Source of the DNA: CAZSLO01 sp964608025
GTDB lineage: Bacteria > Chloroflexota > Dehalococcoidia > Lucifugimonadales > CAJWER01
Direction of reading: 5' to 3'
DNA: 31,701 nt
NCBI GenBank assembly: GCA_964608025.1
Contig: CAZSLO010000011.1
Location: 1-31,701 of the forward strand
The translations under genes and the position numbers were made by a program. Below the pieces are notes generated by a model. It had not been told where the DNA came from, searched no databases, and worked only from the letters and a program-made list of their open reading frames with translations. Below, piece by piece: positions 19,401-26,526 of this stretch. Positions within the stretch are counted from its first letter, which is position 1, and each line of letters begins with the position of its first letter.

Positions 19401-19839
19401 TCCGTTACTGGATGCGGGTTGGCGAGCCCTATTAATTGTTGCGTTCTCCATCGTATTGGTTCTGAGTTGTATAGGACTTCTTTTACATACATATGTGTCT
19501 TTTAGGGATAGGGAGGGACAATTTGCGCTACTTCGCGCAGTAGGGTTTTCTTTAAATCAGATCGCTACACTTGTCTGGATTGAGCAGGCGATTGTGGTGC
19601 TGACAGGCTTAGCTCTAGGTACCTGGATGGGTGGACAAGTTGGATCCACGATAATGACTTTTCTAGGGCACGACGATATGGGAGAAAGGGTACTTCCTCC
19701 ATATGCTCTGGACGTCGACTGGATTACTTTACTCTTCATCTACTCGTTGATACTAGTTGTCTTTAGTATCGTAATTGCCGCGGTTGTAATGGTTATTAAG
19801 CGCTTGTCTTTACAGAAACTTTTGAGGTTTGGAGATTAA
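16411..19839 (+). CDS. Giant FtsX-like ABC transporter permease, B-type (B2)
   Basis: This 1142-residue paralog of B1 has a membrane helix near 29-50, an extracytoplasmic domain, an FtsX block from about 323 (VARQRSEIVLLRSRGAS follows its first helix), FQQYYLDI near 468, ARNPTHY near 555, a second extracytoplasmic region with WYREDFAD and GTVDYFPTL, and a C-terminal FtsX block at about 993-1130. The start is uncertain: GTG at 16411 is 11 bases after AGGGAAG, while an ATG two codons later is a second choice. Unlike the A1-B1 pair, there is no start/stop overlap with A2. It is probably the heterodimer partner of A2, inferred from order and from the same A-then-B arrangement in the first pair. 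Confidence 0.87.
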   Translation: MVMNSRHRPSSHLMSTWQLVARRTVAHWRLLSSVVVGVLLACSMMASTVIYFDALRNLALKSILDKVPESEINVILVTEKGPTNRSEYTTVTSIVVDQINPLVGWLAKRIEQTGKSSVFALANPDDPDSLSTAWDRDGRSNFIFIRDLEDHLQIRRGGRFPHPGILNSPDEPLSFEALVPADQAASFNIAVGDQIAAITTSEGSSPFVLVTVSGLFDLAPGDVALRDLDERVMRRGTQINFRPLQFYISEDVYLDNLGPAFPKLDTIYAWHVEVDRTRLSARNSLEALVGITLMRNRLGSSLFAFEQITSIDKALREFERRHFFTKLPMLVAIILIVIVILYYIVMVASLVVARQRSEIVLLRSRGASPYQIFSVFLLEASTISLIAAIAGPLIAVSAIGLIGYAPAFSGLTDGSALPATMSPSSFGLSAVGGILTLCALTIPAIQASRIGVTRYRQESSRPMRQSWFQQYYLDIAILIVSIFMFRQLSEQGSVVATNIFGDRVVDQVLLAMPALVLLASAMVLLRLLPLTLSLASRFMAKWLPAGPVLGLWQMARNPTHYARLSLLLILMAGLGIFVASVGGTLKLNYQERILYKTGSDMRVEGIMSGPRGFTTSFIDQYREIEGITEAMGAYRGRAFDLSHTPGRSVSILGIDTEDFQEVAWYREDFADLSLQTLLDTLFYEQIPEGLAIPQNTTHINAIVKTDRPYESLEMILRVRDVNNRYFSYSFGKLDFNDTDEYGKENLEADWTTMSTSLHGKRLDTSSPWLLPVPPLQLVSIVVSERDDRKMLESGWILIDEITATIDNSDEVTLDSFDDAQNWSVLTTTPESVSDKILYSKGMGMENGDSALFAWSKGRSMTSRGIYHGSTVAALPVLAGPKFLSDSGHAVGDEFEITVGGGQLLVRINGTVDYFPTLDTLTERWIIADLMALVALSNIEATFAEMAVPNEAWLSIEEEFSDRVGLAEYLKTKGIPPEIFTSPVVYDQKSLLDLTRVDPLLDAGWRALLIVAFSIVLVLSCIGLLLHTYVSFRDREGQFALLRAVGFSLNQIATLVWIEQAIVVLTGLALGTWMGGQVGSTIMTFLGHDDMGERVLPPYALDVDWITLLFIYSLILVVFSIVIAAVVMVIKRLSLQKLLRFGD

Positions 19840-19851
19840 AAATTTAGTAGG

Positions 19852-19901
19852 GAATATTCCACTTTTTGAAATGCTTTCTAGATTTGACAAGTCGAATATT
19901 C
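19852..19901. promoter_or_regulatory. Two GAATATTC palindromes 42 bases apart with a -35-like box
   Basis: Identical 8-base palindromes GAATATTC lie at 19852-19859 and 19894-19901, 42 bases apart, which is close to four helical turns. A TTGACA box is at 19884-19889, just before the second copy, but no good -10 box stands 17 bases on. An AT-rich TATAAAAT occurs later, near 19941. The arrangement suggests an operator/promoter region for the binding-protein gene downstream, but it is only positional evidence. Confidence 0.3.
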
Positions 19902-19960
19902 ACAATGTAAGGTGAGACGGCTAGAAAAGGTTTATCCGCATATAAAATATTGGGGATTTC

Positions 19961-19985
19961 TTAGCTCAGAGATTTAGCTCAGAGA
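19961..19985 (+). repeat. Two-copy direct repeat in the leader of the binding-protein gene
   Basis: TTAGCTCAGAGA occurs at 19961-19972 and again at 19974-19985, a 13-base period. It lies 33 bases before the start codon and just upstream of the AGGAG ribosome binding site (20004-20008). It may be a slippage duplication or a tandem binding site in the leader. Confidence 0.6.
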
Positions 19986-20017
19986 CAAAAAATCTTAAGA
20001 GAGAGGAGAATGGACTT

Positions 20018-21943
20018 ATGAGACGTACGTATTTTGGTCTTATAGCTGTAGCAGCACTCTTTGCTTTTGCTGTTGCCTGTACTAAGACTGTCGAGGTACC
20101 CGTGGTTACAGAGGTAATCAAGGAAATAGAAGTCGAGAAAGTGGTTACCAAAGAAGTAGTCAAGGAAGTGCCTAAAGAGATTGTGGTTACCAAAGAGGTA
20201 GTCAAGACAGTCGAAAAACCTGTAATGGTGGAAGTAGTAAAGACGGTACCAGTAGAGAAAGTCGTGACGGTCGAAAAGATTGTTGAGGTACCGGTAGAAA
20301 AGATTGTAACCATTACAAAAGAAGTTGCGGCTGGTACGGAAGAGAAAGTTCTGACCGTACGCATGGCCAATATGTCACCGCAGTTCACCCCTCACACGCA
20401 GGGTCGTGGCGATATGGCACAGATCGGGGCCTGGGTATGGTCTCGGATAGCACAGGCTGATCCCACTGCAGGTCAGTGGTCTCCTGATTTGGCGCAGAGA
20501 TGGACGTTGGCAGACGACTTTTCGTCGATGACGTTCCACATCCGCCCGAGTGCCCTCTGGCATGACGGCCAAGCTGTTACTTCAGCTGACTTTGAGTACA
20601 CTGTAAGGTCATTCCTGCATCCTGAAGAATCAAGCTGGATGCTGGCAACGATGACCGCCATCAAGGGCGGTAAGGACTTCCAGGAAGGTGTAGCAGATAG
20701 CGTAGCTGGAGTTTCGATAGAAGACGACTTCACCGTCACAATGACGTTCGAGGCTCCGTCGATCAATTTCCTCGACGACTTGAACAACCTTTGTGGACTG
20801 GCTCCAGTACCAGTACTTCCGGCTCATAAACTAGATCCTATTCCAAGCGCAGAGCTTTTCGAGCATGCATACTGGAAAGAAGACATGGTAGGCTCCGGCC
20901 CATGGGCCTTTGTGCAGTGGGTGCCGGACCAGTTCCTCGAATTGACAGCCTTCGATAACTTCTACTTCGGTAGGCCTGGAATCGACAGGATTATTATGAC
21001 GATTATTCCTTCCAACGATGCAACGCAGATCGCTTTGCAGCGTGGTGAAGTAGACACGAACGTACGTGGCGGTGTCAGTGTCGAGGCCCAGGAAGCCCTG
21101 CTGGCTGACCCACGATTCGATGTTTGGGCCACCATGGGTACACATTCCGGTGGTTGGTCATTTAACATGCGTGTACCAGTAATTAACGATCCCCGCCTGC
21201 ACCAGGCATGGGCACATTGCATGGATCGCAAGACCATGTTTGACACCTTTGCAAATGGTCTAGGTAAGCTCGTTCAGACCCCATTAACTCACTCCTGGTA
21301 CCAGAAGGCTGAGTGGGAGAGCATGTATCCTTACGATCCAGACAAGGGTAGAGAACTCCTCGCAGCTATGAGCTGGGACAATGATCGTGTGATCAAGGTT
21401 CTAAGTGGTGAGTTCAGGAACGAGAAACAGCGAGCACAAGCAGCTGTTGTAAAACAGTATGCTTCAGAATGCGGAATCAAGATTGAGTACGACGAGCAGT
21501 CCGGTGCCGCCTGGTCGAAGTCCTTCTATACGGACCATGACTGGGAGATGGCAAACAGTGGCGGCGGCGGTACTCAGGGTGGTCCTGGTCAGTATCTAGG
21601 TGGCAGATGGGTTACCTGCGACGCGCCTAGCTGCGATCCTTGGGGCTACTCAGCATACAGTGGTTGGGACGACCTGATTTATGATGGCGCGAAGATAACT
21701 GATCGCGTCGAGGCTGCGAAGCACTGGCAGATGATTCAGGAGGACTGGATGATGGTTGACCTCCCGATCGTCGGTACATGGATCAGCGCAGGAGTAAAGC
21801 TGAAGAACAAGCGGTTCCGGATGCCTATCCTAGAGCCGATTCCAAAGCCACAACAGCTGAGTCAGATCAAGGTTTACCCTGTCCATATCGGGCGGGACGA
21901 CAACTGGGGCTTCCATCCTGAACAGTGGAAGATTCAGGACTAA
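20018..21943 (+). CDS. ABC transporter substrate-binding lipoprotein, family 5 (peptide/nickel type)
   Basis: This 641-residue exported lipoprotein has a signal peptide with lipobox AVAC (Cys21), a low-complexity Val/Glu/Lys/Thr-Pro stalk (about 24-103), then a full family-5 binding domain (about 108-641). The hallmark WHDGQAVTSADFEYT is at 181-195, within a region shared with DppA/OppA/NikA proteins. AGGAG 9 bases upstream fixes the start. It would capture an oligopeptide, glycan, opine or similar solute outside the membrane and pass it to the permeases at 22373-24272. A strong terminator directly follows, so it may be made in excess over the permeases, as is common for binding proteins. The ligand cannot be told from sequence. 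Long stalks of this kind are, from general knowledge, frequent in Chloroflexota binding proteins. Confidence 0.93.
   Translation: MRRTYFGLIAVAALFAFAVACTKTVEVPVVTEVIKEIEVEKVVTKEVVKEVPKEIVVTKEVVKTVEKPVMVEVVKTVPVEKVVTVEKIVEVPVEKIVTITKEVAAGTEEKVLTVRMANMSPQFTPHTQGRGDMAQIGAWVWSRIAQADPTAGQWSPDLAQRWTLADDFSSMTFHIRPSALWHDGQAVTSADFEYTVRSFLHPEESSWMLATMTAIKGGKDFQEGVADSVAGVSIEDDFTVTMTFEAPSINFLDDLNNLCGLAPVPVLPAHKLDPIPSAELFEHAYWKEDMVGSGPWAFVQWVPDQFLELTAFDNFYFGRPGIDRIIMTIIPSNDATQIALQRGEVDTNVRGGVSVEAQEALLADPRFDVWATMGTHSGGWSFNMRVPVINDPRLHQAWAHCMDRKTMFDTFANGLGKLVQTPLTHSWYQKAEWESMYPYDPDKGRELLAAMSWDNDRVIKVLSGEFRNEKQRAQAAVVKQYASECGIKIEYDEQSGAAWSKSFYTDHDWEMANSGGGGTQGGPGQYLGGRWVTCDAPSCDPWGYSAYSGWDDLIYDGAKITDRVEAAKHWQMIQEDWMMVDLPIVGTWISAGVKLKNKRFRMPILEPIPKPQQLSQIKVYPVHIGRDDNWGFHPEQWKIQD
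20087..20326 (+). repeat. Degenerate repeats encoding a Val/Glu/Lys stalk
   Basis: This coding segment for residues 24-103 of the binding protein consists of irregular repeats around (V/I)xKEVxK and VEKxVEVPVEK. At DNA level a GTGGTTACxxA-type unit recurs at 20102, 20141 and 20183. The last two copies match over 24 bases with one mismatch and are 42 bases apart (14 codons). The open frame on the opposite strand here is a by-product of this composition. Confidence 0.75.
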
Positions 21944-21994
21944 GTCAGAAAAACTACATACCAGTCTCTAAGATGATAAATAGAGATTAGTAGG

Positions 21995-22041
21995 GGCCGA
22001 CCCTCAGCGGATTAATTTCCTGCACGGGGGTCGGCCTTTTG
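21995..22041 (+). terminator. Rho-independent terminator after the binding-protein gene
   Basis: GGCCGACCCTC (21995-22005) pairs with GGGGGTCGGCC (22026-22036), a stem of 11 pairs including one wobble, with a 20-base loop, followed by TTTTGTT. It lies 51 bases after the stop codon of the binding-protein gene and is the clearest terminator in the window. Confidence 0.9.
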
Positions 22042-22151
22042 TTAGCCACTAACGTAGATTTGCTCAATAGAAATTATAAGGATTGGTTCACAAAATTGGA
22101 TGGACAGAAGACCATTTAAACGGGACTAGGACTTAAGTAAAAGGTTCCGTG

Positions 22152-22157
22152 TATAAT
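22152..22157 (+). promoter_or_regulatory. Candidate -10 promoter element for the ABC permease genes
   Basis: A perfect TATAAT lies in the 430-base gap between the binding-protein gene and the first permease, downstream of the terminator. No good -35 box is seen at 17 bases. Since the terminator should cut transcription, a second promoter here is expected. The rest of this gap (22042-22372) shows no gene I can support, apart from an open TTG-started extension of the permease frame from 22277. Confidence 0.4.
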
Positions 22158-22372
22158 CTGTGCCCAAGTGTCCCGGACTTTTATATTGAGAGCCTCAAGA
22201 ATGAACTTACGGCCAGTTAAAATTGGAAACAACGGTAGTGGAACTTGAACTCTTCTGGCCAACCTGATTATGTGGTTTGCTGTCCGGAATTCGGTTATCT
22301 TATACAGAGTATTTTGAAAACTACGCCCGGATCGAGATACAACGACATAAAAACAACGAGGAATATCGTCAA

Positions 22373-23335
22373 GTGACCAAGTACATTATCAGGAGATCCC
22401 TAATAGCCATACCTATGCTTCTGGCTATTTCATTAATGACTTTTGCCTTCATCAACCTTGCTCCTGGTGATCCTGTAGATGCCATGATAGATCCTGAATT
22501 CTTTGTTGGTGGAGCTGGTGATGCCCTTAGGGAACGGATGGGCCTAAATAAACCTATCCATGTACGTTATTTGATTTGGCTCAGGGAACTTTTTTCCGGT
22601 AATTTTGGATATTCATATCAGTTTGGCGTACCTGTATTAGATATGATTGGTGACAGGATTATCCCTACACTCGAATTAACGATAGTTTCCCTTATCGCAT
22701 CCACGGTTATTGGTACAGCCTTGGGGGTAGTCCAAGCGCTTCGCCAATATAGTATCTTCGACTATTCTTTAAGTGTTGGAGCACTCTTTGGTATTTCTAT
22801 CCCTGCTTTCTTTTTCGCTTTAATAGCCCTATATATTTTTGTGGCAATTTTGGGATGGTTCCCATCTCACGGAATGTATAGTTATGCCAAGGACTTCGAG
22901 ATCGTAGACCATCTCCACCACTTGATATTGCCTGCGTCGGTCGTGATGATCGAATCTCTGGCGGGCAATATGAGATATATGCGTACAGCAATGCTGGAGG
23001 TTATGCGTTCTGATTATGTAAGGACAGCTCAGGCTAAAGGGTTGTCATATATGGTGGTATTCGGGAGACATGCATTCCGTAATGCACTCTTACCCCTAGT
23101 TACCATTACGACATTGCGTCTTCCAGGTCTGATCGGAGGGATTATTATTATTGAGCACATGTTTGCATGGCCTGGAATGGGTCAACTAGGTATTCGTGCC
23201 GTGTCAGATAGAGATTACACAATACTAATGGGACTCGCAGTGATCACAGCTGCATTAGTACTGTTCTCCAACCTACTCGCAGACATGTTGTATGCTGTAA
23301 CTGATCCCCGTGTTCGTGTTGAGGAACAAGGATAG
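22373..23335 (+). CDS. ABC transporter permease, DppB/OppB type
   Basis: This 320-residue inner-membrane permease has six predicted helices. It starts with TKYIIRRSLIAIPMLLAIS, the typical first helix of DppB-like proteins, and has the early signature LAPGDPVDAM (29-38). The cytoplasmic EAA-like loop reads RTAQAKGLSYMVVFGRHAFR. The frame extends upstream to a TTG at 22277, but a GTG at 22373, preceded by GAGGA 10 bases before, places the first helix at the N-terminus as in the family. I chose this start. It acts with the next permease to form the channel for the solute delivered by the lipoprotein at 20018. ATPase subunits are not in the window. Confidence 0.92.
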   Translation: MTKYIIRRSLIAIPMLLAISLMTFAFINLAPGDPVDAMIDPEFFVGGAGDALRERMGLNKPIHVRYLIWLRELFSGNFGYSYQFGVPVLDMIGDRIIPTLELTIVSLIASTVIGTALGVVQALRQYSIFDYSLSVGALFGISIPAFFFALIALYIFVAILGWFPSHGMYSYAKDFEIVDHLHHLILPASVVMIESLAGNMRYMRTAMLEVMRSDYVRTAQAKGLSYMVVFGRHAFRNALLPLVTITTLRLPGLIGGIIIIEHMFAWPGMGQLGIRAVSDRDYTILMGLAVITAALVLFSNLLADMLYAVTDPRVRVEEQG

Positions 23336-23375
23336 AAAATACCCACAAATAATTGGTAATGCCTAGGAGGTAAGA

Positions 23376-24272
23376 TTGTCGACAGCTGAAGGTTTGGTAG
23401 AAGTCCTAGAAGAAGAAGCTACGCGTAGAACGAGAATGAGCGTATGGTGGCGTTTTCGTCGCCATAGGCTAGCCTTATTCGGATTTATAGTTCTAGGAAC
23501 CTTTGGGCTAGTCGCAATATTTGCACCCATAGTTGCTGTTCATGATCCATTCTTCGTAGATTTGAAAAACTATAAGCAAGGCCCGAGTCTGAGTCATATC
23601 CTTGGCACTGATGAAGCGGGGCGTGATGTTTGGGCCAGATTGGTATTTGCATCACGGGTTTCGCTCCTGGTTGGAATCGTCGCGGCGGCTATATCATCCG
23701 GCATAGGGGTGCTAATTGGGATCGTGTCAGGATATGCGGGTAAAATACTTGATTCTATATTGATGCGGTTTACAGAACTCATAATGACCCTCCCAACTTT
23801 CTTTGTATTAATTATTGCATCATCTTTGGTTGGCCGAAGTGTCTGGATGATAATGTTGATTATCGGGTTACTCGGATGGCCTGGTAAAGCACGTTTGGTT
23901 CGTGGACAAGTTCTATCTCTCAAGGAGATGGACTATGTCACCGCTGCAAAAGCACTAGGTGCTAGTGCCAAACGCATATCTTGGGTACATATCTTCCCTG
24001 GAACGGTTCCTTATGTTGTTGTCTCGGCCACGCTGACTGTTGGTGGCGCGATTCTCTCAGAAGCAGGACTTAGCTTCCTGGGTCTCGGAGTATCTTTCGA
24101 GACGCCTACATGGGGCAACTTGATGAACTCTGCGCAGTCCCTTCATGTATTGCAATATGAACCATGGCTATGGTTACCACCTGGATTTGCCATAGGAATG
24201 ACAGTGCTCTCCGTAAACTTTGTAGGAGACGGCCTTCGTGACGCTCTCGATCCAAGAACCAAGATCGACTAA
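23376..24272 (+). CDS. ABC transporter permease, DppC/OppC type
   Basis: This 298-residue permease with six helices includes the family's N-terminal OppC-type segment (WWRFRRHRLALFGFIVLG), LGTDEAGRDVWARLVFASRVS, and the EAA loop AKALGASAKRISWVHIFP that contacts the ATPase. The start is a TTG at 23376 with a strong AGGAGG only 5 bases upstream. It lies 40 bases after the DppB-like gene and is almost surely co-transcribed. Substrate unknown; peptide, nickel and various glycosides are all transported by relatives. Confidence 0.94.
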   Translation: MSTAEGLVEVLEEEATRRTRMSVWWRFRRHRLALFGFIVLGTFGLVAIFAPIVAVHDPFFVDLKNYKQGPSLSHILGTDEAGRDVWARLVFASRVSLLVGIVAAAISSGIGVLIGIVSGYAGKILDSILMRFTELIMTLPTFFVLIIASSLVGRSVWMIMLIIGLLGWPGKARLVRGQVLSLKEMDYVTAAKALGASAKRISWVHIFPGTVPYVVVSATLTVGGAILSEAGLSFLGLGVSFETPTWGNLMNSAQSLHVLQYEPWLWLPPGFAIGMTVLSVNFVGDGLRDALDPRTKID

Positions 24273-24370
24273 ATGAGTAGAAAAACACCATAGTTAGATT
24301 TCCGGGATCGAAATTCCGAATGGGTATTTAAAAACATCATAATAATATCCTGTCGTGGCGGTGGTACATT

Positions 24371-25249
24371 TTGAATAAAACAAAAGATATCAAGATGTCA
24401 TTAAGGTATGTCTTTTCAGCATGTTTGTTGGCAACCATCCTTGTGACTATCGCAATAGGTTGCTCGTCCTCATCTGAAGAACAAGTTTCTTCCGATATAA
24501 CTGAGTCCAAATCTGAAGTAAAAACAGTAGATAATGCGACATCTCCTACTGTTGCACCTGCACCGACTGTTAGACCTACATCTGCACCAGCTTCCAAGTC
24601 TAACTCTCAGACAACACCGACCGTGGTCCCCACTACAGCGCCATCCCCTACCACAGTTCCCAAAAGTGTTCCTACCGTAACCAAATCTGTTTCTGCTGCA
24701 CCAAATACTTCAGTGGCTGGACTTTCATCAGGCATTGATGGATCAAAATATATAGGTAGTTGTGAGGGACTAGACCTGGAAAATCAGAAGGCCAAGTTGA
24801 TTGAAATTGGTAATGAAATGTTTGCGGGATCAACTGCTCATGATCCCCAAATGTTGAAACTACATAATCCACCCGATGCCAGGGATAGACGTCGAGGTGG
24901 AGGTATATGGCTGATAATAGAATTCAATGGGGATGAGCAGCAGGATATAATTGCAAAAAAGGCGATGCTTGACCTAATAATGCGAGATGCTCTTGAAGCT
25001 TTCTATCGCGCAGGATGTGCAGATCTTTTCGAGGTCCATATATCTGCGAGGATGATTGCACTGGGGGCAGGTGTTATCGGTCCAATGACACAAACCCTGG
25101 CGGCTGTGTTTAAAACAAGTCTCAAAAAAGACGTTGCCAGTACTGTTGATTGGGATAACAAAGAAAACATCGACTTTAACGAGATATGGAAGACTCTTAT
25201 ACTACACACCCGGTGGAGAAAGGCCATCCAAGAGGCCAAGGGTGGATAA
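24371..25249 (+). CDS. Predicted lipoprotein of unknown function (tandem paralog 1)
   Basis: This 292-residue protein is not recognised as a known family. It has a signal peptide with lipobox AIGC (Cys31), a Ser/Thr/Pro/Val-rich linker (about 32-118), and a C-terminal domain of about 170 residues starting at GIDGSKYIGSCEGL. The domain has two cysteines (131 and 216) that could form a disulfide, and conserved RDRRRGGGIW, FNGDE, LKK and IDFNEIW segments. It shares all of this with the next gene. The start is uncertain: TTG at 24371 or ATG at 24395 (MSLRYVFSACLL), neither with a clear ribosome binding site. It follows the importer genes by 98 bases on the same strand. It is anchored outside the membrane, so an envelope or surface role is likely, but no activity can be assigned. 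Confidence 0.8.
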   Translation: MNKTKDIKMSLRYVFSACLLATILVTIAIGCSSSSEEQVSSDITESKSEVKTVDNATSPTVAPAPTVRPTSAPASKSNSQTTPTVVPTTAPSPTTVPKSVPTVTKSVSAAPNTSVAGLSSGIDGSKYIGSCEGLDLENQKAKLIEIGNEMFAGSTAHDPQMLKLHNPPDARDRRRGGGIWLIIEFNGDEQQDIIAKKAMLDLIMRDALEAFYRAGCADLFEVHISARMIALGAGVIGPMTQTLAAVFKTSLKKDVASTVDWDNKENIDFNEIWKTLILHTRWRKAIQEAKGG

Positions 25250-25288
25250 ATAAAAAGATCTTAATAGAGACAGTACCTGATCTAGTTT

Positions 25289-26206
25289 TTGCGTCATGGA
25301 CTAATCTACATGTATATAAAGGCGCTCTTTAACGTGATGATGCCAGGAAGGTTCGTAACATACTTATTGTTGTTCCCACTGTGTACATTGCTGGTCTTGG
25401 GAGCATGTGGCGACGAGACCACTCAAATTACCACAATCTCCGGGACATCTTCGGAGGACCAGTCGCCTACAAAAGTCTCGGTGTTGACTCAGTCCACAGT
25501 GTCACCAACTACAGCACCGAAGACCTTGGCTAAATCACAGCCTACTGGAACACCAACAATCGTGAGTGTGGCTACTGTGAAACCAACGGTAGTTCCGACC
25601 GCGACACCTTCGCTGAAGCCGATTGCGACTGTAGCTGCTAAGGTTTCCAGTCAACCTGCGGATGGAATGACAAACTTTCCTAAAACTTCGGGCATGGATC
25701 CCGCAAAGTATGCTGGGACATGTGCAGGTCTATCTTATGAAGACCAGAAGACCAAGCTCGTGGAGATAGTGAATGAGCTTTTCGTAGGGATAACCAATAG
25801 CGAAGAACGTGAAAGATTACACCAGATTCCCCATGTACGTGATAGTCGTCGAGGGGGCATATGGATTTCAATAATGTTTAACGGTGATGAAACAGATGAC
25901 CTGTTAGCCAAGAAAACCCGATTGGATCTGCAAATGAGTGATGCTTACGATGCACTCTATAATGCCGGTTGCACAGACCTAGGGGAGGTAGACATTACAG
26001 CCATCCAGGAAGAGATTACGACTAGGGAAATAGGAGCATCTGTGCTTCTACCCATAGTCGTATTCAAGACTCGTTTGAAGAAGGCTGATGCCGAAAATGT
26101 AGATTGGTCTAGCAAGGGAGACATCGATTTCAACGAGATATGGGACGAACTAGTTCTCAATCCTAGATGGCGTAAAGGTCTTCGTGAAATAAGGGGCGGT
26201 GGATAG
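25289..26206 (+). CDS. Predicted lipoprotein of unknown function (tandem paralog 2)
   Basis: This 305-residue paralog of the preceding gene has a signal peptide with lipobox LGAC (Cys40), a Thr/Pro/Ser/Val-rich linker (about 41-130) and the same C-terminal domain from about 135. It keeps two cysteines (145 and 228), RDSRRGGIW, FNGDET, VFKTRLKK and IDFNEIW. The linkers differ while the domain is well kept, which suggests duplication followed by constraint on the domain only. The start may be TTG 25289, ATG 25310 or GTG 25334; the last would place the signal peptide at the very N-terminus. It starts 39 bases after paralog 1, so both are probably in one transcript. Function unknown. Confidence 0.8.
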   Translation: MRHGLIYMYIKALFNVMMPGRFVTYLLLFPLCTLLVLGACGDETTQITTISGTSSEDQSPTKVSVLTQSTVSPTTAPKTLAKSQPTGTPTIVSVATVKPTVVPTATPSLKPIATVAAKVSSQPADGMTNFPKTSGMDPAKYAGTCAGLSYEDQKTKLVEIVNELFVGITNSEERERLHQIPHVRDSRRGGIWISIMFNGDETDDLLAKKTRLDLQMSDAYDALYNAGCTDLGEVDITAIQEEITTREIGASVLLPIVVFKTRLKKADAENVDWSSKGDIDFNEIWDELVLNPRWRKGLREIRGGG

Positions 26207-26526
26207 ACAGGACTGTAGATGTTCTAGGAGTGATTTTTATTTGCTCTTCCAAATCGTTAATAGGATTTCCATTGATGATCACCTACCTGGTCTGGTCGTC
26301 AAGGCAAAACGAGAGATGGATGAGCCATCCCGGCGTTAGTTCCTAATGCTCGGTGGACAACTTTTGAGGAACTTCATGAATATAGTGTTTAGGTGGAACA
26401 TATATCTGACTAAATAGAAGCAGTGCGAATATCTATTGAATCCAATGACAGTAAGAGTAGATGATACTTTGGTAATAAGTTGTTAATTGCTTGTTCTGAT
26501 AGCCCAAATAAATTAGAGGAATAGCC
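26207..26526. other. Intergenic region without a supported gene
   Basis: These 320 bases separate the lipoprotein pair from the catabolic gene run. I see no open frame worth calling and no known RNA. AGTTCCT (26338-26344) and AGGAACT (26367-26373) form a 7-base inverted repeat with a 22-base spacer, and GATGG/CCATC form a shorter one just before it. The promoter for the downstream oxidoreductase presumably lies here, but no clear -35/-10 pair is visible. Confidence 0.5.

Noticed and set aside
19966..20388. Long open frame on the minus strand with Thr/Ser/Val repeats opposite the binding-protein N-terminus
   Set aside because: It mirrors the repetitive stalk codons of a well-supported plus-strand gene and has no independent start signal.
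22277..22372. N-terminal extension of the DppB-like permease from TTG 22277
   Set aside because: The polar extra 32 residues do not occur in the family, whose proteins begin at the first helix; GTG 22373 has an upstream GAGGA.
26267..26400. Possible riboswitch-like fold upstream of the oxidoreductase at 26527
   Set aside because: Only short inverted repeats are visible and none of the conserved cores of riboswitch classes I know can be matched.
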